Positions 41,699 through 51,688 of a DNA stretch of 54,182 bases are shown here, one piece after another. Made by a program: the position numbers and the translations under genes. The DNA comes from Clostridiaceae bacterium UBA6085 (lineage in GTDB: Bacteria > Bacillota > Clostridia > Clostridiales > Clostridiaceae), in assembly GCA_002428605.1 (NCBI GenBank), contig DIXH01000028.1, positions 1-54,182 on the forward strand, written 5' to 3'. Each line of letters begins with the position of its first letter. The stretch's first letter is position 1. The notes beneath the pieces are model-generated. The model worked only from the letters and a program-made list of their open reading frames with translations. It ran no database searches and had not been told where the DNA came from.

Positions 41699-44329
41699 TC
41701 AGGTCCTCTTTCTCCTCATAAGGAGTACTCCACCGATTACCGCCATGGCTCCAAGAGCATACAGCAGCTCGCTCGGGATGCCTCCGGTCTGAGGAAGCTC
41801 TTCCTCTTCTGTGTTTGGTATCTCCACATTGAAGACGAGCCCAACCCTATCGATCTTTATCGCATAGATCTGGGTCGTAAGCACGTAGCCTTCTGGTGCA
41901 AGTATCTCTGAGATGATATACTCGCCTACAGGAAGCACTGCCTTTACCAGTCCGTCTGCACCGCTTGTGCCTTCAAATACTACGGTTCCTGCCTTGTCCT
42001 TGATTACGACCTTTGCTCCTGCAAGGACTGCCTTGGTTACCGAGTCTACCTTCTTGATCGTTATATCTCCCATGATCTTTACATTTACGACCATCGAAGG
42101 TGTAGGTATTACTGTCTTTCCCTGCTCAGTAATGGCTACAGGTATTACCTGGCTGCTCTTCTCATAGCCTGCCGGTGCGCTGATCTCCTTTATGTTGTAC
42201 TCACCGAAGTCCACATCCTTGAACCATACGAGCCCGTCTGTGAGACTTGTTGCAGTCTTGATCGGTGTAGCGAAGCCAGTGTCAGCCTTGCTGTATAGTC
42301 CGAATACTGCTCCTGCAAGAGGCATGTGCAGCTCGTCATGCTTGTAGAACTCTATGTCTCCCTTGATCCTTGTATTGGTTACTGTGTAGCCTACTACCAG
42401 CTTGTCATATCCAGGTACTGCAACTTCATCAACGCTGTAGGTATATGGATGTCCGTTGAAGTCCGTGACATCCAGATTGTTCCAGGTGTATTCTACAGTT
42501 CCGTTAGGTATCGTAACCGGATCTCCAACCGTCATTACTTCTCCGCCTGAAATCTTCCTGTAAAGCTGAACCTGGATGCTTGGTTTGACCTCCGGTCCGC
42601 CAACCCAGATCTTCTGCAGTGTGACATAGGTCTTTGGAGATACATATTCATTGGTGATCTCCATGCCCTCTTCTGCCTTCTCATAGTTCTCCGGTACTCC
42701 TATCTCCTTTACGAAGTAGGTGTATGGATGTCCGTCCATGTCGGTTGTCGGCATATCCAGCCAGGTATATCCTGTCCATCCGCCTTCAAGCTCGACCTCA
42801 GGTCCTACCTTCATCGGTTCGCCTTCAGGGATGCTCCTGTAAAGCTGAAGCATGATATCAGGCTTCTCGTCCGGTCCGCCTATCCAGGTCTTTGTAGCCA
42901 TGATGTCTGTCATCGGCGGCTCATAGGTATTTGTTACCTCAAGTCCGTCCAGTGACTTGACATAATTTTCAGGAACTGCAACCTCATCTACTGTGTAGAT
43001 GTAGAGCTTGCCGTCTCCGTCAGTCTTTGGCATATCCTCCCAGAGATAGCTTGTCTCGCCGTTATGAAGCACTACAGGGTCGCCTACCATCATCATCTCT
43101 CCGCCTTCAATGTGCCTGTAGAGCTGAAGCGAAATGTCAGGCCTTGGAACAGGTCCGCCTACCCATGTCTTCATGCCCTCTACATCAATCAGCGGTGACT
43201 CATAGGTATTGGTTACAGTAAGTCCCGATTCAACCTTGTCATAATTCTCAGGTACTCCGATCTCCTTTACGGTATATGTATACATATTGCCTACAGGGTC
43301 AGTCTTTGGCATATCCTCCCAGGTCACCTCTGTGGTTCCATCTGGAAGGTCCTTAGGATCTCCTACAGGCATCAGCTCTCCTCCGGAAATGCTTCTGTAC
43401 AGCTGGAACGCTACTGTAGGTCTAGGACTTGGTCCGCCTACCCATACCTTCGTAGCTGTCACATCTATCAGAGTCACCTTGATCTTGTTGGTTATCGTTA
43501 TTGAAGCATCCGGGAAATCGCCTGTGAATTCAACAACTCCCTCATCGGAAATCGTGACCTCATACAGGTCTCCATATCCCGGTTCTGTTACCGTGTAGGT
43601 TCCGGGCTCGAGGTTCTCGATCACAATCGATGATCCGCTTGTTATTGTCCTGTTTATCGGTGGTGTTCCATTGTCGCTTGTAACAACGATATTGAAATCC
43701 CTTGCCTCTGCAAGCGGGTCTCCGTTGGCATCAAGCAGTATCTTGTTTATCGTCAGGTCTCCCAGGTATATTATGTCGTTCCTCATCATGGATACTGTCT
43801 TGTCTGCCCCCGCAAGTCTGTACTGCAGGCTTGCACCCGGCCATTCAGCTGCGTTGTCTGAAAGCTGAGCCTTGAACTTAAGGGTAAACTCCTCCATTGC
43901 CACGAATTTTGGTATGTCCTCAATTTTTAAGGTAAAGGTGAGTATATCACCTAGAACAACCGGCGTCGTTATAGAGTAGCCTCCGACAATCTCATCAGGC
44001 TCGCTGCCTGGAGTGAAGTCATCCAGTCCCTCATAGAGTACGAAATATCCCGCATGCTCATAGCCGATTATCCCGCCGTTATTATAATCAAGTTCAACCG
44101 TAAACTCCGTCGGTATTCCATCATAGCTGTTGACTCCGAACTTCAGGTCAACCCAGTCAAGCTCCATGTATCCCTTGATGGCACCGGTAGTCCAACTACC
44201 ATTTTTTTCCCTTGTCCACCCTTCCAAAGTGTAGCCTGTGTTTGCAAGCGCTGATTTTGTCGCCACAAGTGAAAATACCATCATGAATGCCACGGACAGC
44301 GATAGCAGCTTCTTTAAGAACCTGTTCAT
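41699..44329 (-). CDS. LPQTG-anchored CnaB/SpaA surface protein
   Basis: An 876-residue wall-anchored adhesin or pilin-like protein. A signal peptide (residues 1-29, ending ALA) precedes a unique N-terminal domain (30-190). A DUF5979-like module (about 190-280, LTINKILLDANGDPLAEARD) is next. Four CnaB domains of about 90 residues follow (285-645). Each starts K-x-W (TKVWVGG) and carries YTV(K/D)E and VTNTY/VTNEY, the positions of the Lys, Glu and Asn that form internal isopeptide bonds. Two SpaA-like domains follow (645-830, LAGAVFGLY, LAGAKVVIKD), then LPQTG at 845, a membrane helix and RRKRT. GGAGG precedes ATG 44329. No sortase gene is in the window. Its C-terminus closely matches the giant protein downstream. 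Confidence 0.95.
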   Translation of the reverse strand: MNRFLKKLLSLSVAFMMVFSLVATKSALANTGYTLEGWTREKNGSWTTGAIKGYMELDWVDLKFGVNSYDGIPTEFTVELDYNNGGIIGYEHAGYFVLYEGLDDFTPGSEPDEIVGGYSITTPVVLGDILTFTLKIEDIPKFVAMEEFTLKFKAQLSDNAAEWPGASLQYRLAGADKTVSMMRNDIIYLGDLTINKILLDANGDPLAEARDFNIVVTSDNGTPPINRTITSGSSIVIENLEPGTYTVTEPGYGDLYEVTISDEGVVEFTGDFPDASITITNKIKVTLIDVTATKVWVGGPSPRPTVAFQLYRSISGGELMPVGDPKDLPDGTTEVTWEDMPKTDPVGNMYTYTVKEIGVPENYDKVESGLTVTNTYESPLIDVEGMKTWVGGPVPRPDISLQLYRHIEGGEMMMVGDPVVLHNGETSYLWEDMPKTDGDGKLYIYTVDEVAVPENYVKSLDGLEVTNTYEPPMTDIMATKTWIGGPDEKPDIMLQLYRSIPEGEPMKVGPEVELEGGWTGYTWLDMPTTDMDGHPYTYFVKEIGVPENYEKAEEGMEITNEYVSPKTYVTLQKIWVGGPEVKPSIQVQLYRKISGGEVMTVGDPVTIPNGTVEYTWNNLDVTDFNGHPYTYSVDEVAVPGYDKLVVGYTVTNTRIKGDIEFYKHDELHMPLAGAVFGLYSKADTGFATPIKTATSLTDGLVWFKDVDFGEYNIKEISAPAGYEKSSQVIPVAITEQGKTVIPTPSMVVNVKIMGDITIKKVDSVTKAVLAGAKVVIKDKAGTVVFEGTSGADGLVKAVLPVGEYIISEILAPEGYVLTTQIYAIKIDRVGLVFNVEIPNTEEEELPQTGGIPSELLYALGAMAVIGGVLLMRRKRT

Positions 44330-44380
44330 GGTTAAGCCTCCTTCCAAAGACTTTCATATATCAGAATGTGTAACAAATAC

Positions 44381-44403
44381 AAAAACCCTGAGTATACTCA
44401 AGG
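44381..44403 (-). promoter_or_regulatory. Terminator-like hairpin in the leader of the 876-residue adhesin gene
   Basis: On the minus strand CCTTGAG-TATA-CTCAGGG is followed by TTTTT, an intrinsic-terminator shape 52 bases before the start codon. No gene lies between it and the previous terminator 640 bases upstream, so it is best explained as a leader attenuator. A similar hairpin stands in the leader of the giant adhesin gene. Confidence 0.55.
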
Positions 44404-45043
44404 CCCCCAGGCGTTATCTGATCACGTATCCTTTTCGGAATCGCAAAGCCCGGTTCCTCGCCATTCAAATTGCCGATTTCTGATGATATATTTAATATAA
44501 TTAATATTTGCATATATCTCTAAATCCATATTATCACTGTATTCTAATCTTTTCAATTTCAACACCGTGAACATATTATGCATTTTTTGTATTGTTTCAA
44601 CATATTTCGTACACTATATATCAATTATTTTATCAATTCATTATCAATTCTATAAATTAATATCAATCAAATAATTATAACTATTCGACATTTTACATAT
44701 CCTATACTTCAATTCATTTAGAATGATATAATCTATTTAAATATCTATTTATTCTATAAATTTTTATCAATGTTCATCCCGAGGTATTTTAACCCTATCC
44801 ATTTATACTCTTCATGACTTTAAAACCCCTTGTATATATACAGTTCACTGTATATCAGCACATCACATTACAACATCTTTCCATCAATAAAGCGTTACCC
44901 AACAATTTGCATTTTTCGCGTCATCAGAGTAAACCAGCAGTAAATAGCTTTATCAATGAGCAATGAGGAAAACAGGCCGAAGTGTTGATCAGTTATTTTT
45001 CACCTTATCCCGAAGAGGAATCGTCCTAATCCACGTGAAAAGA
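44404..45043. other. AT-rich gene-free region upstream of the 876-residue adhesin
   Basis: About 640 bases of AT-rich DNA without a supportable gene. It holds a stretch resembling the region upstream of the giant adhesin (44551-44587 against 52193-52230: TTTCAATT followed by TGAAC, TATT and TGCA words) and the dyad at 44836-44855. A promoter for the adhesin is expected near 44.48 kb but cannot be fixed. Confidence 0.6.
44836..44855. promoter_or_regulatory. Perfect inverted repeat ATATACAG / CTGTATAT
   Basis: Eight-bp arms with TTCA spacer, in the AT-rich region between the two adhesin genes. Size and symmetry fit a dimeric regulator site; the regulator is unknown. Confidence 0.45.
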
Positions 45044-45076
45044 AGCCACCCCGGAAGGTTATCCTCCCGGGGTGGC
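45044..45076 (-). terminator. Terminator after the giant adhesin gene
   Basis: Stem GCCACCCCGG / CCGGGGTGGC with inner GGA/TCC pairing, followed on the minus strand by TTCTTTTC. Confidence 0.88.
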
Positions 45077-45088
45077 CATGTCACTTCT

Positions 45089-48000
45089 TTATCCTATTGT
45101 TCTCCTCTTGCCTTTCATGAGGATCGCTCCGCCTATTATGGCCATAGCACCCATGAGATACAGGAGTTCGCTCGGGATTCCGCCGGTCTGCGGAAGTTCT
45201 TCTTCCTCAGTGTTCTGGATCTCTACATTAAATGTCAGTCCGCTCTTGTTCACGTTGATGCTGTAGGTCTGGGTCGTCAGTATGTAGCCTTCAGGTGCCG
45301 CAACCTCGGAGACTATATATTCTCCGTATGGCAGCATTACCTTGAGGATACCGTCCGCTCCGGTGGTACCTTCGAATACTACGGCACCAGCCTTGTCCTT
45401 GATTACGAGCTTGGCTCCCGCAAGGACTTCTTCAGTTACAGAATCAACCTTTCTAAGAGTTATGTCACCCATGATCTTTACATTGACCACGGTTGCAGGT
45501 GTAGGTATAACTGTCTGCCCCTGCATTGTTACAGCTACCGGTATAACAAGCTCGCTCTTCTCATAGCCGACCGAAGCGCTGATCTCCTTGATCTTATACT
45601 CGCCATAGTCGACATCAGTGAATCTGACCAGTCCGTCTGCAAGGCTTGTAGCCGTCTTGAGAGGCGTTGCAAACATCGTGTCCGTCATTGCATATAGTCC
45701 GAATACCGCACCTGCCAGAGGCATATGCGCATCGTCATGCTTGTGGAATTCTATGGTGCCCTTGATCCTCGTGTTGCTGATTTCGTATCCCTCGATAACC
45801 TTTACGTATCCCGCCACATCAGCTTCCTCTACACTATAGATGTATGGGTTGCCATCATAGTCGGTAACATCCAGATTGTTCCAGGTATACTCATTTGTTC
45901 CACTCGGAAGACCCACAGGTTCTCCAACCTTCACCTTCTCACCTTCGGTTATATTTCTGTAAAGCTGGATGTAGATCGTCGGCCTTGGTTCAGGTCCGCC
46001 AACCCAGATCTTTTCTACAGTCACATAGGTCTTAGGTGATACATATTCATTTGTTACTTCCATGCCTTCTTCGATCTTCTCGTAGTTCTCTCCTGTCACT
46101 ACTTCTTCAACGGAGTAGGTATACAGGTTTCCATCCATATCGGTTGTAGGCATATCTTCCCACATGTACTCAGAGGTTCCGTCTGGCAGTTCTACAGGAT
46201 CCCCAACCTTCTCTGGCACTCCTTCAGGTATTACCCTCCAGAGCTGCAGCTGTATGGTAGGTCTCGGGGTTGGTCCGCCCATCCAGATCTTGGTACCGGT
46301 TATGTCTTCTACAGGAGGTACGTAGGTATTTGTAAAGTCGAATCCATCCTGACTCTCCGTCCATCCATCCATCAGATCTTCCATTACAGTGTATACTATA
46401 AGCTCGCCGTTCACATTGTTATACTTGTCGAGTCCGGCAAACTCATAGGTCAGATGTGTCGCATCAAGCGGTGCACTTAGTCCGGTATCTTCTCCATCCG
46501 CATACAGGTGAACCATTGTACTTCCAGGCATTCCAATCCAGGTCTTAGTTCCACTTACCGTTGTTGTCTCATCATTGATGTTTGTGAAATCAAATCCATC
46601 CTGGCTCTCTGTCCAACCTTCCATAAGGTCTTCCATAACAGTGTAAACTATAAGCTCACCATTAACATCATTGTACTTGTCGAGTCCCGTGAACTCATAT
46701 CTCATATGTGTGTCGTCAAGTATTCTTGTCAGTCCTGTATCCTCGCCATCTGCATACAGATGAACCAGCGTGCTTCCTGCAGGTCCTATCCAGGTCTTTG
46801 TTCCACTTACGATCGTTGTCTCGTCATTGATGTTTGTGAAGTCGAATCCATCCTGGCTTTCTGTCCAACCTTCCATAGGATCTTCAATTACGGTATACAC
46901 TATAAGCTCTCCATTAATGTTATTGTACTTGTCGAGCCCCGTAAATTCATATATCAGGTTGTCAGCATCAAGCGGTTTGCTTAGTCCAGTGTCTTCACCA
47001 TCTGCTAGTAAATGTACCAATGTACTTCCAGCAGGCCCTATCCAGGTCTTCGTTCCACTTACCATCGTTGTTTCGTCATTGATGTTAGTGAAGTCGAATC
47101 CATCCTGGCTTTCCGTCCAGCCTTCCATATCATCTTCCATGACTGTATATACGATCAACTCGCCATTAATGTTGTTATACTTGTCAAGACCGGTGAATTC
47201 GTATGTCAGGTTATCCGCATCAAGTGTTCTTGTGAGTCCGGTATCTTCTCCATCCGCATACAGGTGTACGAGAGTGCTTCCAGCCGGGCCTATCCAGGTC
47301 TTCGTTCCACTTACCGATGTTGTCTCATCATTTGTATTCGTGAAGTCGAATCCATCCTGGCTTTCTGTCCATCCAACCATATCATCTTCAAGTACTGTGT
47401 ATACGATGAGGTCTCCGTTTGTGTTGTTGTACTTGTCAAGTCCTGTGAACTCATAGGTCAGGTGTGCTTCATCCAGAGGCCTTGTGAGTCCGGTATCCAC
47501 TCCGTCTGCAAACAGATGTACAAGAGTGCTTCCAGCCGGGCCTATCCAGGTCTTCGTTCCGCTTACCATCGTTGTTTCGTCGTTGATGTTAGTGAAGTCG
47601 AATCCGTCCTGGCTCTCTGTCCATCCAACCATATCGTCTTCCGTTACTGTATATACGATCAACTCACCATTAATGTTGTTATACTTGTCAAGACCGGTGA
47701 ATTCGTATGTCAGGTTATCCGCATCAAGTGTTCTAGTGAGTCCGGTATCTTCTCCATCCGCAGATAGGTGTACGAGAGTGCTTCCTGCTGGTCCTATCCA
47801 AGTCTTCGTTCCACTTACCGATGTTGTTTCATCATTTGTGTTCGTGAAGTCGAATCCATCCTGGCTCTCTGTCCATCCAGCCATATCATCTTCAATTACT
47901 GTGTATACGATGAGATCTCCATTTGTGTTGTTGTACTTGTCGAGTCCCGTGAACTCATAGGTCAGGTGTGTTTCATCCAGAGGTCTGGTTAGTCCGGTAT

Positions 48001-51000
48001 CTTCTCCATCCGCATACAGGTGTACGAGAGTACTTCCTGCTGGTCCTATCCAGGTCTTCGTTCCACTTACCGATGTTGTCTCATCATTCGTATTCGTGAA
48101 GTCGAATCCATCCTGGCTTTCTGTCCATCCAACCATATCATCTTCAAGTACTGTGTATACGATGAGGTCTCCGTTTGTGTTGTTGTACTTGTCAAGTCCT
48201 GTGAACCCATAGGTCAGGTGTGTTTCATCCAGAGGTCTGGTAAGTCCGGTATCCACTCCGTCTGCAAACAGATGTACAAGAGTGCTTCCAGCCGGGCCTA
48301 TCCAGGTCTTCGTTCCACTTACTGTTGTTGTCTCATCATTTGTGTTCGTGAAGTCAAATCCGTCCTGGCTCTCTGTCCATCCAACCATATCATCTTCCAT
48401 TACCGTGTACACGATAACATCACCATTGACATTGTTGTACTTGTCGAGTCCAGTGAACTCATAGGTAAGGTGTGTTTCATCAAGAGGTCTGGTGAGTCCG
48501 GTATCCACTCCATCTGCAAACAGATGTACAAGTGTGCTTCCAGCCGGGCCTATCCAGGTCTTCGTTCCACTTACAGATGTTGTCTCATCATTTATGTTCG
48601 TGAAATCAAATCCATCCTGACTCTCTGACCATCCAACCATATCATCTTCCATTACCGTGTACACGATAACATCACCATTGACATTGTTGTACTTGTCCAG
48701 TCCAGTGAACTCATAGGTAAGGTGTGTTTCATCAAGAGGTCTGGTTAGTCCGGTATCCACTCCATCTGCAAACAGATGTACAAGTGTGCTTCCAGCCGGG
48801 CCTATCCAGGTCTTCGTTCCACTTACCGTTGTTGTCTCATCATTTGTATTCGTGAAGTCGAATCCATCCTGGCTCTCTGTCCATCCAACCATATCATCTT
48901 CAAGTACTGTGTATACGATGAGGTCTCCGTTTGTGTTGTTGTACTTGTCAAGTCCTGTGAACTCATAGGTCAGGTGTGTTTCATCCAGAGGTCTGGTGAG
49001 TCCGGTATCCACTCCATCTGCAAACAGATGTACAAGTGTACTTCCAGCCGGGCCTATCCAGGTCTTCGTTCCACTTACCGATGTTGTCTCATCATTTGTG
49101 TTCGTGAAGTCGAATCCATCCTGGCTTTCTGTCCATCCAACCATATCATCTTCAAGTACTGTGTATACGATGAGATCTCCGTTTGTGTTGTTGTACTTGT
49201 CAAGCCCTGTGAACTCATAGGTCAGGTGTGTTTCATCAAGTGGTCTGGTGAGTCCGGTATCCACTCCATCTGCAAACAGATGTACAAGTGTGCTTCCAGC
49301 CGGGCCTATCCAGGTCTTCGTTCCACTTACCGTTGTTGTCTCATCATTTGTGTTCGTGAAGTCAAATCCATCCTGACTCTCTGACCATCCAACCATATCA
49401 TCTTCCATTACCGTGTACACGATAAGGTCACCATTGACATTGTTGTACTTGTCCAGTCCAGTGAATTCATAGGTCAGATGTGTTTCATCCAGAGGTCTGG
49501 TGAGTCCGGTATCCACTCCATCTGCAAACAGATGTACAAGTGTGCTTCCAGCCGGGCCGATCCAAGTCTTAGTTCCACTTACTGATGTCGTCTCGTCATT
49601 AACATTCCTGAAGTCAAAACCATTCTGGCTCTCTGTCCATCCAACCATATCGTCTTCAATTACTGTGTAAATAATAAGGTTGCCGTTAGTATTATTATAC
49701 TTGTCCAGCCCCGTGAACTCATAGGTCAAATGTGTTTCATCCAGAGGTCTGGTGAGTCCGGTATCCACTCCATCTGCAAACAAATGAACCGTCGTGCTTC
49801 CTGCTGGTCCTATCCAAGTCTTAGTTCCACTTACTGATGTCGTCTCGTCATTAACATTCCTGAAGTCAAAACCATTTTGACTCTCTGTCCAGCCAACCAT
49901 CGGATCTTCTGTTACCGTGTAAACTATCAGTTCACCAGTTGTATTGTGATATTTATCAAGCCCAGTGAACTCATAAGTTAAATGCGTTGCATCAAGCGGT
50001 CGGGTATCACCAGTTAGAACTCCATCTGCATATAAGCGTACCAAGGTACTCCCTGCAGGTCCTATCCAAGTCTTTGTTCCACTGACCGATGTGGTTTCGT
50101 TGTTAAGATTTAGTATGTCGAGAGTAGCTGTCTCATTAGCTACCACTATCGCACTTCTTCCATCCGGATAGCTTACTGCCCATCCAGGTACGCTTATTTC
50201 AGCAATAGTATAAGTTCCAGGAACTAATCCTGGTTGTGTCACAGTGCCTATACCTGTAGTTTGATTAATATTAATAACAAGCGGGAATGAATATGATACA
50301 CCTGTTACCTGGACAGTAATCTGATCAGGCAGATCAAATCCAACGGGGTATCCTGTAAAAGTCTTTACAATACTAAGACTTCCATAGTCAAGGAAATCCG
50401 ATGGCTGCTTAAGAGGTACAACCTGACTTCCCGTGTTTATAGTACTTCCTGAAGCAGTTTCCGCACTAACTAAACTTGAATCGTTATTACCAGTTATTTT
50501 ATCAGGTAAACTATCCTGCAATACCACCCAAACTTCAACAACGACTTTATCTCCATTATCAAGGCCCTCAACAGTGATTATACTTGAGAAAAATCCACTG
50601 CCTGGGTTATTATCGATTGCCGTAACCGTAGCATCTTCGCCAGGATCATCAGAGTCACCAATATCAACAAATGCAGCGTACACCATATAATCGCCGTCAT
50701 ACCCAAATGCACTACCTGATGTCGTCACTGTCGACCAAAGCATCTCTATGTCAATTACACCATTTTCAGGTATTGTTGAGCCAATCACAGTTATTTCAGC
50801 TTCAAATGGCACTATCTGTCCAAGAACGAGATCCTGAGGATTTAGCGATTCAACCGTATTGGAGTGAAGAGTATTATCAAGTTTGTCCGTGTATCTACCT
50901 GTAGTACCTTCAGTCAAAGGAGCAAAATATTTAGCAATATACTTTTTGTAAGTGTCAGGATTGTAGCTGGAAAAGTCAATACTGTAAGCTCCCCCATCAT

Positions 51001-51688
51001 CTGTAAATGAGGTTTCCACAACTTTACCCGTATCTTTTCCTGTTACCGCAACTGTATAGTCTGGTGTATAGTAATCTGCGATATTGAATGATTTTGTAAA
51101 CTTACCTTTAGAATCTACAGCAATTTCTATTTCATACTTCCAGTCTCCGAATACTTCTTCAACCAGTATAGTTACAGCTGAATCAAGTATCCAGCCTTCA
51201 CCTTTCATGTTGACTCTGCCACCAGGCTTATAGTCCTCTTTATTTACAGTTACTACTGGAGCTACTTCATAAACTAGAGGGATAACCGGTGCTGCTTCCT
51301 GTACAACTTCAGGTATTTCCAGTTCAGGTGCATTTACAACAGGTTCCTCATCAACCGGTAATTCAACAACCGGTTCTGCAACAACTGGCTCTTCTTGTTT
51401 AATCTCTTCAATAACCGGGGTTCCCGGTACCCCAACCTCTTCCTCAACCTCTGGTGGTGGTAATTCTGTTGGAGCAGGCGTCTCTACTACCAGTTCAGCA
51501 GTCTCATTCTCCACAGCGACATCAGGCGTTTCTGTAACAGCTTCCTGCGTTACAACAACTGTCTCTTCAGCATGAATCTTTGCAGGTGATATAATCGATG
51601 GTAAAACAAACAGGAACGCAGTAATAATTGAAATTCCAAACATTAGCATTCTTCTGTTTCGCCAATAAGCAGCTGGATGTTTGTTCAT
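45089..51688 (-). CDS. Giant CnaB-repeat LPQTG surface adhesin (2199 residues)
   Basis: Sortase-type wall protein forming a long stalk. A signal peptide is near residues 1-41 (LMFGISIITAFLFVLPSIIS ... AEE). A Glu/Pro/Val-rich spacer follows (about 42-150). The N-terminal globular part (about 150-430) opens VAPVVTVNKEDYKPGGRVNM and includes a DUF11-like domain, and a prealbumin-like module (about 440-529) starts SLSIVKTFTGYP. Fifteen tandem 84-residue CnaB units fill residues 530-1789. Each has TKTWIG (Lys 10), YTVxED (Glu 65) and FDFTN (Asn 82), the isopeptide triad. Two CnaB domains of the other adhesin's type and two SpaA-like domains follow, then LPQTG at 2165, a membrane helix and a basic tail. 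GGAG precedes ATG 51688. It is probably a surface adhesin, with repeat number likely to vary between strains. Confidence 0.95.
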   Translation of the reverse strand: MNKHPAAYWRNRRMLMFGISIITAFLFVLPSIISPAKIHAEETVVVTQEAVTETPDVAVENETAELVVETPAPTELPPPEVEEEVGVPGTPVIEEIKQEEPVVAEPVVELPVDEEPVVNAPELEIPEVVQEAAPVIPLVYEVAPVVTVNKEDYKPGGRVNMKGEGWILDSAVTILVEEVFGDWKYEIEIAVDSKGKFTKSFNIADYYTPDYTVAVTGKDTGKVVETSFTDDGGAYSIDFSSYNPDTYKKYIAKYFAPLTEGTTGRYTDKLDNTLHSNTVESLNPQDLVLGQIVPFEAEITVIGSTIPENGVIDIEMLWSTVTTSGSAFGYDGDYMVYAAFVDIGDSDDPGEDATVTAIDNNPGSGFFSSIITVEGLDNGDKVVVEVWVVLQDSLPDKITGNNDSSLVSAETASGSTINTGSQVVPLKQPSDFLDYGSLSIVKTFTGYPVGFDLPDQITVQVTGVSYSFPLVININQTTGIGTVTQPGLVPGTYTIAEISVPGWAVSYPDGRSAIVVANETATLDILNLNNETTSVSGTKTWIGPAGSTLVRLYADGVLTGDTRPLDATHLTYEFTGLDKYHNTTGELIVYTVTEDPMVGWTESQNGFDFRNVNDETTSVSGTKTWIGPAGSTTVHLFADGVDTGLTRPLDETHLTYEFTGLDKYNNTNGNLIIYTVIEDDMVGWTESQNGFDFRNVNDETTSVSGTKTWIGPAGSTLVHLFADGVDTGLTRPLDETHLTYEFTGLDKYNNVNGDLIVYTVMEDDMVGWSESQDGFDFTNTNDETTTVSGTKTWIGPAGSTLVHLFADGVDTGLTRPLDETHLTYEFTGLDKYNNTNGDLIVYTVLEDDMVGWTESQDGFDFTNTNDETTSVSGTKTWIGPAGSTLVHLFADGVDTGLTRPLDETHLTYEFTGLDKYNNTNGDLIVYTVLEDDMVGWTESQDGFDFTNTNDETTTVSGTKTWIGPAGSTLVHLFADGVDTGLTRPLDETHLTYEFTGLDKYNNVNGDVIVYTVMEDDMVGWSESQDGFDFTNINDETTSVSGTKTWIGPAGSTLVHLFADGVDTGLTRPLDETHLTYEFTGLDKYNNVNGDVIVYTVMEDDMVGWTESQDGFDFTNTNDETTTVSGTKTWIGPAGSTLVHLFADGVDTGLTRPLDETHLTYGFTGLDKYNNTNGDLIVYTVLEDDMVGWTESQDGFDFTNTNDETTSVSGTKTWIGPAGSTLVHLYADGEDTGLTRPLDETHLTYEFTGLDKYNNTNGDLIVYTVIEDDMAGWTESQDGFDFTNTNDETTSVSGTKTWIGPAGSTLVHLSADGEDTGLTRTLDADNLTYEFTGLDKYNNINGELIVYTVTEDDMVGWTESQDGFDFTNINDETTMVSGTKTWIGPAGSTLVHLFADGVDTGLTRPLDEAHLTYEFTGLDKYNNTNGDLIVYTVLEDDMVGWTESQDGFDFTNTNDETTSVSGTKTWIGPAGSTLVHLYADGEDTGLTRTLDADNLTYEFTGLDKYNNINGELIVYTVMEDDMEGWTESQDGFDFTNINDETTMVSGTKTWIGPAGSTLVHLLADGEDTGLSKPLDADNLIYEFTGLDKYNNINGELIVYTVIEDPMEGWTESQDGFDFTNINDETTIVSGTKTWIGPAGSTLVHLYADGEDTGLTRILDDTHMRYEFTGLDKYNDVNGELIVYTVMEDLMEGWTESQDGFDFTNINDETTTVSGTKTWIGMPGSTMVHLYADGEDTGLSAPLDATHLTYEFAGLDKYNNVNGELIVYTVMEDLMDGWTESQDGFDFTNTYVPPVEDITGTKIWMGGPTPRPTIQLQLWRVIPEGVPEKVGDPVELPDGTSEYMWEDMPTTDMDGNLYTYSVEEVVTGENYEKIEEGMEVTNEYVSPKTYVTVEKIWVGGPEPRPTIYIQLYRNITEGEKVKVGEPVGLPSGTNEYTWNNLDVTDYDGNPYIYSVEEADVAGYVKVIEGYEISNTRIKGTIEFHKHDDAHMPLAGAVFGLYAMTDTMFATPLKTATSLADGLVRFTDVDYGEYKIKEISASVGYEKSELVIPVAVTMQGQTVIPTPATVVNVKIMGDITLRKVDSVTEEVLAGAKLVIKDKAGAVVFEGTTGADGILKVMLPYGEYIVSEVAAPEGYILTTQTYSINVNKSGLTFNVEIQNTEEEELPQTGGIPSELLYLMGAMAIIGGAILMKGKRRTIG
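46322..50101 (-). repeat. Fifteen tandem 252-bp repeats encoding CnaB domains
   Basis: The unit is exactly 84 codons (252 bp) with no indel through 15 copies: 15 x 252 = 3780 bases, equal to the span. Units 3-9 and 11 are nearly identical; units 1, 2 and 13-15 at the ends diverge most. DETTS and DETTT alternate from unit 3 to unit 9, and DADN/NNINGEL units alternate with the common type at 10-13, which points to duplication of two-unit (504-bp) blocks. Long plus-strand open frames over this region are mirror images of the repeat. Confidence 0.97.

Noticed and set aside
44403..44480. Cyclic-di-GMP (GEMM-like) riboswitch suggested by ATCACG ... TCGCAAAGCC ... TTGCCGA on the plus strand
   Set aside because: The conserved GCAAACC part and proper P1 helices are missing, and no plus-strand gene lies downstream. 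The adhesin is on the other strand.
44963..45697. 244-codon plus-strand frame across the adhesin 3' end
   Set aside because: It lies opposite the conserved SpaA/LPQTG coding sequence and through its terminator, and has no protein-like features.
46508..49384. Long plus-strand open frames (150-250 codons) opposite the repeats
   Set aside because: They are antisense shadows of the repeat; their predicted proteins are cysteine/serine-rich, repeat with the same 84-codon period and lack ribosome sites.
46322..50101. CRISPR array or satellite-type non-coding repeat
   Set aside because: The period is 252 bp, a multiple of three, with a continuous minus-strand reading frame and no spacers. It is a coding CnaB repeat.
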